Below, piece by piece: positions 34,743 through 43,476 of a DNA stretch of 64,000 nucleotides. The position numbers and the translations under genes are program-made. The first letter of the stretch is position 1, and the number at the start of each line of letters is the position of its first letter. Source of the stretch: Ectobius pallidus (taxonomy: Eukaryota; Arthropoda; Insecta; Blattodea; Ectobiidae). The notes beneath the pieces are model-generated. The model was not told the DNA's origin. It made no database searches and worked only from the letters and a program-made list of their open reading frames with translations. The DNA lies in contig CAXKWD010000005.1 in NCBI GenBank assembly GCA_964059195.1, forward strand, positions 144,299,686-144,363,685, given 5' to 3'.

Positions 34743-35188
34743 AGGAAAAGAATTACAGCAGTGTGTGAATTAAATACTACACGAGCCCCTATTTATATAT
34801 GAAATATTTTAGTATCTCCTATACCTTTTAAGTATGCTAATTTGAACAAATAAACAGTTAAAAAAACACACACACATAAACTAAACTGTCCCGAATTAAA
34901 AAAGACATATCAGTTTATATTTTTTACATGGTACAAATTGAAATGGACACATTATTAAAAAAAAAAAAAAAAATTACCTCCTTTGCCCATACCATAGGTA
35001 CTATAGGAAGAGGAAGTATTGTGTTAGACCCCGAAATTCAATGTCTAGATTTTAACATAATACACGTTTTGAGGTGCCCTGAATCCAAAAATGCTATTTT
35101 CAGAAACATGTATCTGTGTGTCGGTGTGTGTGTCTAGCTCGAGAAAGAAAAGTCGCATAAAACAAAATTTTATATTTGGGTTTGGTAC

Positions 35189-35433
35189 TGTCACCAGATG
35201 AGATGAATGCAAGTGCGGGGTGAAGAGGAAGGGTGGTACAGCGGGGACTCATTCCCCCGCGTCATAGCAACAGTCCAAAGTGGCACGCGGTTGGTCTGGC
35301 GCGCCGTGATGGGGAGGAATCCGAACTTTCACGCCCGCTCACTGACTGAAAAACGGAAGATTAGGACGAGCCCGCTTGCAGGTAGACAAGTGCGCGGCAT
35401 TCCTGTAGCTTGCATTCTTCTCATCTGGAGACA
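35189..35433. mobile_element. GC-rich TIR element (MITE X) in unit 1
   Basis: The left end TGTCACCAGATGAGATGAAT and inverted right end TGTCTCCAGATGAGAAGAAT continue to GCAAG on both sides: a 25-bp TIR with two mismatches. It is flanked by TAC on the left (35186-35188) and ATAC on the right (35434-35437). The uninterrupted relative at 13533-13550 (TTTGGGTTAGATACCTTT) confirms an insertion. The interior is much richer in G and C than its surroundings (GGGGACTCATTCCCCCGCGT). Its 81-codon open frame is not a known protein. Superfamily unassigned; a 3-4 bp duplication is likely. Confidence 0.8.
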
Positions 35434-35533
35434 ATACCTTCTGCGAATGTGACACGGAAATTGGCGACGACTTTCTCTTACTTTTAATGCCATTTTACAT
35501 AAGCTATTGCAGGCACCCTTCCAAGCTCATAAC

Positions 35534-35690
35534 TAGGGCCCGAATTTTTACGCTTTTATAAAAGCTATTTTAGCTTTTTATTTTCTTGGAAAGACATTTT
35601 TTGGCTTTAAACAAACTATTTTAGCCGTCTTAATAAAACATAATAATGAACACTAATATTAATACCGAAAATTGTATTACAATTTTGACA

Positions 35691-35735
<45 letters not shown>

Positions 35736-35871
35736 CAAAATAAACAAGTAAATATTACTTATATCGGCATTCGAAAAATAACATGAACAATTGATATATT
35801 TACCCTTTAATGGTAAAATTATTCAATATACCACTCAATTCACTTCCGATCTACAAAAATAAGTAGACTGG
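35534..35871. mobile_element. hAT-like element, left part only (unit 1)
   Basis: It starts TAGGGCCCGAATTTTTACG after CTCATAAC (35526-35533). The tandem duplication junction at 35871 cuts it. The complete form is at 36663-37507. Confidence 0.75.
35695..35735. repeat. Poly-T run of 41
   Basis: Homopolymer tract inside the hAT-like element; the equivalent in unit 2 (36824-36859) is 36 T. Confidence 0.95.
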
Positions 35872-36819
35872 AGGAAAAGAATTACAGCAGTGTGTGAATT
35901 AAATACTACACGAGCCCCTATTTATATATGAAATATTTTAGTATCTCCTATACCTTTTAAGTATGCTAATTTGAACAAATAAACAGTTAAAAAAACACAC
36001 ACACATAAACTAAACTGTCCCGAATTAAAAAAGACATATCAGTTTATATTTTTTACATGGTACAAATTGAAATGGACACATTATTAAAAAAAAAAAAAAA
36101 AATTACCTCCTTTGCCCATACCATAGGTACTATAGGAAGAGGAAGTATTGTGTTAGACCCCGAAATTCAATGTCTAGATTTTAACATAATACACGTTTTG
36201 AGGTGCCCTGAATCCAAAAATGCTATTTTCAGAAACATGTATCTGTGTGTCGGTGTGTGTGTCTAGCTCGAGAAAGAAAAGTCGCATAAAACAAAATTTT
36301 ATATTTGGGTTTGGTACTGTCACCAGATGAGATGAATGCAAGTGCGGGGTGAAGAGGAAGGGTGGTACAGCGGGGACTCATTCCCCCGCGTCATAGCAAC
36401 AGTCCAAAGTGGCACGCGGTTGGTCTGGCGCGCCGTGATGGGGAGGAATCCGAACTTTCACGCCCGCTCACTGACTGAAAAACGGAAGATTAGGACGAGC
36501 CCGCTTGCAGGTAGACAAGTGCGCGGCATTCCTGTAGCTTGCATTCTTCTCATCTGGAGACAATACCTTCTGCGAATGTGACACGGAAATTGGCGACGAC
36601 TTTCTCTTACTTTTAATGCCATTTTACATAAGCTATTGCAGGCACCCTTCCAAGCTCATAACTAGGGCCCGAATTTTTACGCTTTTATAAAAGCTATTTT
36701 AGCTTTTTATTTTCTTGGAAAGACATTTTTTGGCTTTAAACAAACTATTTTAGCCGTCTTAATAAAACATAATAATGAACACTAATATTAATACCGAAAA
36801 TTGTATTACAATTTTGACA

Positions 36820-36859
<40 letters not shown>

Positions 36860-36995
36860 CAAAATAAACAAGTAAATATTACTTATATCGGCATTCGAAA
36901 AATAACATGAACAATTGATATATTTACCCTTTAATGGTAAAATTATTCAATATACCACTCAATTCACTTCCGATCTACAAAAATAAGTAGACTGG
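35872..36995. repeat. Tandem duplication, unit 2 (1,124 bp)
   Basis: Copy of 34743-35871 with the poly-T run shortened by five. Similarity ends at ACTGG (36995), after which unique sequence continues the hAT-like element. Confidence 0.93.
36318..36562. mobile_element. GC-rich TIR element (MITE X) in unit 2
   Basis: Same element as 35189-35433, copied by the tandem duplication rather than by a second insertion, because its flanks are identical. Confidence 0.8.
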
Positions 36996-37507
36996 AGTAA
37001 CCTGAATTTGTTCCTTTAATATACTTCTCTGTCGTCGGTCGGCAACTTGTTATTTTAAAGTTGAAACGATAATGGATTAGTTGAAAACATCAAAGTATTA
37101 CAGACGGCTCAAGTTTCATTTCTTGCGACGGCGAGGCGGAACATTTTAGAGTTACAAAGACAAGCGACAAAGCGACATATACATTGTTAAATCAGTGCAT
37201 TGTATAAATTTATTTTTATTATGTCTTTTCTTAAAATGCATAAGTTCGCATATCTATTTTTCTTTGAATTAATTGGAAAGTCTATTTAAAAATCGCGTTT
37301 TTCTGCAAACGTCTTCTTTAGTCCATAGTTTTTTCAGCAAAAGTCCTCCTTAGCCCTGTTTAGGCCTTTCAATTCAATTTAGCCCTTTTTAGGTTTTATA
37401 AGATTCACACATTCGGAAGCAAGGGGCATGAAACGGAAAAGTACGTTAAAATGTTCTAATTAGGAAGCTGGGGGAAAATAGGTTAAAACCTTCAAATCCG
37501 GGCCCTA
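36663..37507. mobile_element. hAT-like non-autonomous element, 8-bp TSD
   Basis: The termini TAGGGCCCGAATTT and AAATCCGGGCCCTA form a ~14-bp inverted repeat with one mismatch. The 8-bp direct repeat CTCATAAC flanks both (36655-36662 and 37508-37515), as expected for hAT. The interior contains a 36-base poly-T and repeated TTTAGCC(C)TTTT/AGCTATTTTAGC-type motifs, with no transposase. It is inserted in repeat D. Confidence 0.82.
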
Positions 37508-37515
37508 CTCATAAC

Positions 37516-38946
37516 TAACAACTCATCGAAATATTAATACAATGCTTTAGTTTGAGCATGCATTTTTAACCAATGGAGGGAGTGAGGCAGGAGGCCAGAT
37601 GCAGAGGAGACAGACAAAGAAAAAAAATCAGTCATTAGACCTCGACTAGAGGAAGGACGTTGATTTCTGAGCAATAATTTAATTGGGTTCGATTTAGTGA
37701 AGAGTAGCGATTTCCGATTAAATCCTCCACTGCAAATTTAATGTTAGCAGTCAGAGATGGAAATAGCTATGCCTGTGTTTTTCAGTCAGATGTAAATATC
37801 TGGTTTAATAGACCTGTTTTGCACGAGTGATAAAAGAGTGCAACTTGTTGGAGTGTGTGCTGTTTATTTTCAGACTCACTTTTATCAAGATGCCACTGTG
37901 AAGGAAAATGATAAGTAGCAAAATACTGTATACTAAATCCTCTTTTACTGAGATGAATTGAAGTTAAAATAGACAACAAGCTTCCTGTTGTAAACATGCG
38001 ATAAGCTGTCTGGAAAATGGCAAAAGTAGGTAAAAAATAAAATTGTTAGGATCTTGAGAATCTGCAGATGGTCTCTAGTTTTCTTTACGAATGTAAAGAA
38101 AATCTGTTTTCAAAGCAACGAAAATAGTCATTGAGAATGGCTTCCATGCCTGAATTACGTTATTTAGTCTAATGTTATTTCGTTTCAGACTTTGATTGCG
38201 GGCGAGAGGGAACTAACAAGAAATGATCAGAATGATAGTCTTGGTAAGCTGCCCCACTCCGTAGGCGTACAACTCACTGGCTATAACGTAAATATATGTT
38301 TAAGGGTCATTCTCACAAAAATTGCCGTTTTACCTCCTCGACAGGATGCCCAGATTAAAAATTTAACTTCGGTTTTTCTGAACGACTGGTTTTTCATGGC
38401 ATCATACCACTATTGCAGTTTACGAAACCGCATACATATAACATACAAACATAAATCCAGAGAGATTAAATTTATATTTAAGGTATTAGCCTATAAGTGA
38501 TTTAGGCTAAATTGTTTTTTCATTTGAGATAAAAAAAAACTATGTAAAATATTTCCTTAAATATTGACGTCCTGCTAATACCCAAGTATCAAAAAATATA
38601 GATGCAATTCTGTAAGTGTACTATATTTTTGCAGACGATATTATCAACGTACTCTTTCATGTGATCTATTTATTACAACATCTGTGTTTAAAAGCAGTCA
38701 TGGAATTGGTTTGTAATTGGCAATCACATCAATGAATGAATAACATTAATGATGCGAGCAGCAGTGATTGGATATTTAGCTTAATAAGTTACTGGTGTCA
38801 ATTTCCACTACTCACTAGCGCGGAACTAAGTGCCCATCGAGGTGAAGGTGCCTGGTTGGAGTTCATGCAACTCAGGGTTAAAGGGGGTTACAACAATCTG
38901 TTCGTGCAGAAGCAGAAATGACGTAACATTGGCATTATGAATACTG
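37516..38946. other. Unannotated stretch
   Basis: Frames of about 100 codons (38192-38500) have no recognisable domain. Nothing repeated was seen. Confidence 0.35.
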
Positions 38947-38954
38947 GTTTTAAC

Positions 38955-39648
38955 TAGGGATGGGTCCTCGATACTTTCGATACCTCGATACTTTCGATAC
39001 CTCGATACTTTCGATACCTCGATACTCTCGATACTTGCATGGTATCGGCATCGAGCGATACCTCAGAAAACTCGCTCGATACTTTGGTAATACTGCAATT
39101 TAAGGAAATGCTGTATCTCTTTCTGCTTTTAGTAAACTAAATAGTCTACTAAATGACTAGTCGACTAGTCTACTAGTCTACTAAATATAGTAAATACTTC
39201 TATTTCTCCTTGAAATGGAGAAAACCACTCTTTGACTTTTGTCTTGTCATAAATAAAGACTTTCCGACTTTTAAAATCCAAACAGAAGAGATTCTTAATT
39301 GTTTCGTTTCCTGTTAAACTTTTCAATAACAACCAACAAGCAAGCTGACTGTCCAAACCCCATTGCAATTTTCGAACAAAAACTTGTAAGTGGACTGTTT
39401 CAAAAACTAATTTTAGTTTTAATGTAGAATTTAAAAATAATTATACGCTACTGATGATATTAAATTTTGTCTCATTAAATATGCGCACTTAATTAATTTA
39501 GTGATAATACACAGTTCACTCAACTTTTAATTTTTAATGTACCTATTTATTGAAACTGGAAATGTTGACGGTATCGAGTATCGAGGAAAAGTCATGTATC
39601 GGTATCGAGTATCGAGTATCGAGAAAATCTGGTATCGACCCATCCCTA
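38955..39648. mobile_element. hAT MITE with CGATAC subterminal repeats, 8-bp TSD
   Basis: The TIR TAGGGATGGGTC and inverted GACCCATCCCTA are flanked by GTTTTAAC on both sides (38947-38954 and 39649-39656). Just inside the left end the 17-bp unit CTCGATACTTTCGATAC repeats about four times. Just inside the right end GTATCGAGTATCGAGTATCG repeats in inverted orientation. Such subterminal arrays are typical transposase binding sites in hAT elements. No transposase is encoded; the 67-codon minus-strand frame at 39165-39368 is unrecognised. Confidence 0.9.
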
Positions 39649-39799
39649 GTTTTAACGAATAGTACATTATACGACGAGCTTCGAGCCACGCTTTGCTCGT
39701 TTCATAATTTTTAAACGAGTTTATTAATTACTGTTGTAAGAAAATTGCATACCACTGTTTTTGTTCAACTATAATTAATGTTTAATAAATTAGATTTTA

Positions 39800-40178
39800 G
39801 AGCCTTTCCACACTTGGTCACTTGAGACGATCACTTTGACCGTCACCGGCGAAGAAGCATTAGTTTAAAAGGGAGCATTCACACTGGGTCACTTGTGACG
39901 ATCACCGCACGGTCACTTTTATTAAGATTGCCAACAATGCAAGTTGTATATACATAATTCAGTTGTATAATCGAGCTCATCGAAACTAGTTATCCAGCCA
40001 AGAGTTTAGATTTGATCAATACTGAAGATTTTATAAGTGAAGTGGAATGTCGACGTGCCATTTGGAATGTCGACGTGCCATTTGGGATGTCAAAAGCGAT
40101 TACAAATTGTTTTATCATGTAGCTACTATTGGCAATACTAGCGGTGACTGTCACAATTGACCCAGTGTGAAAAGGTCC
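39800..40178 (+). mobile_element. PIF/Harbinger-type MITE with MADF-like remnant, copy 2
   Basis: It is flanked by TTA (39797-39799 and 40179-40181). TIRs are GAGCCTTTCCACACTTGGTC and inverted GGACCTTTTCACACTGGGTC. It matches 17203-17531 in the opposite orientation; here ACTGAAGATTTTATAAGTGA, GAAGTGGAATGTCGACG and GATGTCAAAAGCGATTAC give the same MADF-like residues on the plus strand. A 20-bp direct duplication (GGAATGTCGACGTGCCATTT twice, 40051-40092) disrupts that stretch. About 50 bp of extra sequence lies near the left end. Confidence 0.85.
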
Positions 40179-40309
40179 TTAGATTCACGGAGTCGGGTGC
40201 CCTTCGCATCAGCTGTTGTCGTTGTTCTTCTCTTCTGCAACAGACCGCAGCTGATGGCGTCCGGACAAGTCGAAGCTTTTTATTGGTAGTTTTCTTAAAA
40301 TCAACTGAT

Positions 40310-40545
40310 TTTGACATTACGAAATGAATTCAGTTTTAGTAGACCTATAATATTAAAGTTAACATTAACAGAAATTATTTTATTTAAAATAGAAGTTGTT
40401 TATTACTCAGTTTCATTTGCTATCTCAAGGTTTCAAAATCGTTCCGTGTTCGATAATAATCGATACCACACCAATGTTGTAATGAAACATATGGTTCATC
40501 GTAATGAATACTATTATGATACCGTTACACTACATGTAATAAGCG
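40310..40545 (+). repeat. Dispersed repeat R, copy 2
   Basis: Matches 8770-8998 (TTCCGTGTTCGATAATAATC, GATACCACACC). It is followed by a short (CA)n tract at 40562-40575. Confidence 0.6.
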
Positions 40546-40919
40546 TATGGAGAAAAAAAAAAACACACACACACAAACATATATATGTAGTCTTCAGTAT
40601 GACGTGTTTTTGTGTGTGCGCCGATTCTCGCAGGCTGATTTTACAGTCTCTCCATTCCTTCAAAATTCACAGTAATGAAGGTTTGGACCATCGCCTACGG
40701 AAGGATAAGGAAGGAGAAAAAGGACGGAATGGGCGTCTTTTTTGTGGTATGTGTTTTTTACGACACTGGTCCGGCAGTTTTATTTTTATTTCAAAATAAA
40801 ATATGCTGCAGGTTTGAGAGGAAAGAAAGATCCACGGTATTAGTCAGATTTTCCGCCAACCCCAAGACCGCTAAGGGCGTCATAAAAAATATGACGAGGA
40901 AATAAAAATAGTTTTTTAT
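40546..40919. other. Unannotated stretch
   Basis: Short open frames only, including a 76-codon one at 40675-40905 with no recognisable motif. Confidence 0.35.
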
Positions 40920-41730
40920 AAACTATTCCACTTATACGCCGCGTGTTTGATATTGATCAATAACGTTTAGCAATTCCTCGGATGTAGACCAATCACGATC
41001 TTTATCTTATAATATCCTTCTTCGGATTGCAAAGATGCAATTTTATCTGATAACTCGTTACTGGACACGTAAGGCATTAACGTGCGGTGATAATACGTCA
41101 CATGCTGCCACCCAGTAGAATGAAAACACGTTATTTTATATAATACTAGCATGTGCCCGCAGCTTCGTCCGCGATAATTATTTCGAAAATTAAAAATTAA
41201 TAGCATAATAGTTAAATCATTATATTCATTAACACCTAAATCACGTGGACAACATACCACGATTATATAGCGTCGCCTTGTAAAAGCGACCTCAGATTCG
41301 AGTTCCTTGGCCCAGAAAACCCCTGTATAGTGAGTTTTGTCCAAATAAAACAATGTTTGACCATATTTAGGTCTTACAACATTCAAGCGATCGCGAAAGT
41401 TTTATTTCCAAGGTATGACGAAAATAGCCAAAGCCAAAGCCAACTGTAATTGATTTGACATTGAAATGTACAGTATAACTGAAAACTGATGCTTCGAAAA
41501 TGCAAAAAATGCACGTTTTTTGCCCGTTTTTCACTCATAACTCACGAACGAAAGCGAAAATTAAAATTCCGGCTTCGAGGTGCATTTTCCGACCCTTCAG
41601 TCCACCTATGTTTAAAATTTCAGATCTCTGCGTTGAGTAGATTTCGCTGGGCATCGCGGACAGACAGACAGACAGATATAGATAAAGATAACTAGTTTGG
41701 AAATTGAAATAATATAAATGTACAATTTTA
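40920..41730 (+). repeat. Dispersed repeat F, filled copy (40920-41144 and 41691-41730)
   Basis: GCCGCGTGTTTGATATTGAT to TTATTTTATATAAT resumes at ACTAGTTTGGAAATTGAAAT, matching the continuous copy at 20320-20610. The intervening 546 bp is an insertion. Confidence 0.75.
41145..41690 (-). mobile_element. Dispersed repeat E insertion (TGCCCGCAGCTTCGTCCGCG type)
   Basis: It starts ACTAGCATGTGCCCGCAGCT, contains TTTTCACTCATAACTCACGA and CCGGCTTCGAGGTGCATTTT, and ends (ACAG)n with ATAGATAAAGATA. ACTAG occurs at both junctions (41145-41149 and 41691-41695) as a possible 5-bp duplication. Sequence beginning like this is widespread in insect genomes. The minus strand has an open stretch (40967-41386) that shows no domain. 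The element class is not certain, and so is the strand. Confidence 0.6.
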
Positions 41731-41802
41731 CCCAAGAGTGTACTAAAGTTATAGTTATTTACAAACATATGCATTTCCATATTGGTGTTCATGAAATAGC
41801 AG

Positions 41803-41888
41803 GCCCGGGCGGCGTGTGTCGCTTAAACGTCCCTAAAAGGGAGAGGTAAGTCTAAGGTAAAGAAAGACAGAAAGAAAGAAAGAATTAA
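41803..41888 (+). mobile_element. SINE S3 tail fragment, 7-bp TSD
   Basis: GCCCGGGCGGCGTGTGTCGC, then CCTAAAAGGGAGAGGTAAGT and an (AAAG)n tail, are the S3 3' end read in sense. AAATAGC flanks it at about 41797-41803 and again just after 41886. Confidence 0.75.
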
Positions 41889-41911
41889 ATAGCTAACACT
41901 GTAACACTATA

Positions 41912-42960
41912 TGTTCAGTTATGTTGTGATCTTTTTAGCTGTTAATATTTTTATTGCTAAATGTTTAATTTTATTATGATGGATGGTTGGTTTGATTTCT
42001 TTCTGCTTTTCGCCCGTTTTCAGGGGGCCTTGCATTCTCTTCATTATTTTTAAGGACAGTTGAATTTCTCTACAATATGTTTTTTATATTGTTAGCTTTC
42101 TTCTTTTCTTCTTGTTTCAAACATTCCTTCTTCGTCTTCGCCATTTTTAAATCCTCTTAAAGGATCATTGTCCATATCTGGACTTAACTAGCAGTGGTTT
42201 TTTAACGTCATAATTCCTTATTCTTCGCTCCCTGCAAGTTAAGGCTTCTTTATAATTGATATTAATTGCACAGAGGCAATTTTTCACATTTATTCGTCTC
42301 AGAAAAGGCTGGATTCGTTTAGTGCTTCCACCAGGCATTTCTACATGAATTGACTATCTTGATTATGACCTGATTTGGACTTCAGGACTATTTTTGAGGT
42401 AATATTAGCTACGAAAGGAATCTTATTACCTAGTGAGTGCATTAAAGCTCTAAAATTATTTCATACAGCTAATAATATTAAATTGATTTTATTGCAACGT
42501 AGCTGTATCTACTTTAACACGCAATATAAATTCAGTAACATTATTATTGCGTATTATTTGGTGAATTAAAATATCACAAGATTGACTGTGAACCTTAATA
42601 CGGCATATAATTGGTACATGTGTGTATTTCATTGTCATTCACATAATTTTATTTGGAATATTGACTCCAAAGGTCCTCCGGAATTGTTATTAAATATATT
42701 TTTAAATCAGCAAGCTCTTTCATTTACTGGCGGAATCAATCATCCCTGCTTATAAGAAGACTTCAAGACGTCGATGAAATTTCCAACGAGTGTTTGTGAT
42801 TCAAGAAGATCAAAGTGTCAGTGTTATCTCACCTATGGTTTATTTAGCTTATAACCTTCTTATCGTTCATTCTAAGCGAAATGTATAGCGTGTGTACAAT
42901 CTTTATCACCCTTAATTAATTTAATTGTTTGTACAGTCCACTGTCTACGCACGTTATACA
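41912..42960 (+). repeat. 5' LTR
   Basis: Starts TGTTCAGTTATGTTGTGATC and ends CACGTTATACA. It matches 46363-47411 base for base apart from position 42230. An identical 64-codon frame in both LTRs is not considered coding. Promoter and polyadenylation signals could not be placed with confidence. Confidence 0.96.
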
Positions 42961-42965
42961 TTTTT

Positions 42966-42983
42966 TGGTACCTCCGAGGCCGG
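42966..42983 (+). other. Primer-binding-site candidate
   Basis: TGGTACCTCCGAGGCCGG begins five bases after the 5' LTR. The leading TGG would pair with the CCA end of a tRNA. The matching tRNA could not be identified from memory. Confidence 0.6.
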
Positions 42984-43476
42984 ATAGAACCACAATATTG
43001 TAACACGCATTGTAAACCTACACTCGTTCTATTCCGCCCGTAGTAAACATTATTGAGATAATTCAAGCTGTTGGTGTTCCGCAATTCATGCTGTTTGAAC
43101 ACAAATATCATTCAAGCAAATAATTGACTTATTTGAAGCACAATTGACATTCCTGACTTAAGTCAGTTTGAAGTTTCTTATTGAAAAGGTAATTTTAATC
43201 TCATATTTTTGCTTCTGCCTCCGTGTTTTAATCTGCACGTGTGAGGCCTAATATTCAGACAACAGCTCTTCAAACTAATTTATTAAAAGGGTTTGATATT
43301 ATTTACATAATTGCACTCACCTTTGTGAATCCATGTACACACACATTATTGTCACATTTGCTTTAACCGCGGGCAACTAACTTTAGTGCTCAATAAGCTC
43401 TCAGTGCGCTCAATTCAAGTCATAAACAGTGAATCACGTTAAGTCGAATACTATTTGAACAATCAATTGTCAAATC

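Larger units (their letters stand above)
34743..35871. repeat. Tandem duplication, unit 1 (1,129 bp)
   Basis: It begins AGGAAAAGAATTACAGCAGT and ends AAATAAGTAGACTGG. The next base starts a second copy that is identical as far as I can see, except that the poly-T run is 41 here and 36 in unit 2. The unit contains most of a repeat D copy, a GC-rich TIR element and the first part of a hAT-like element. It is either very recent, gene-converted, or an assembly artefact. Confidence 0.93.

Noticed and set aside
34928..35452. 69- and 81-codon frames repeated at 36057-36581
   Set aside because: They lie in repeat D and in the GC-rich TIR element; duplication explains their conservation and no domain is visible.
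40967..41386. 139-codon frame on the minus strand
   Set aside because: It spans the edge of repeats F and E, so it cannot be an ancestral gene; no domain recognised.
42375..42569. 64-codon frame in the 5' LTR, identical at 46826-47020
   Set aside because: It lies entirely within the LTRs, is short and has no recognisable motif; identity reflects LTR identity.
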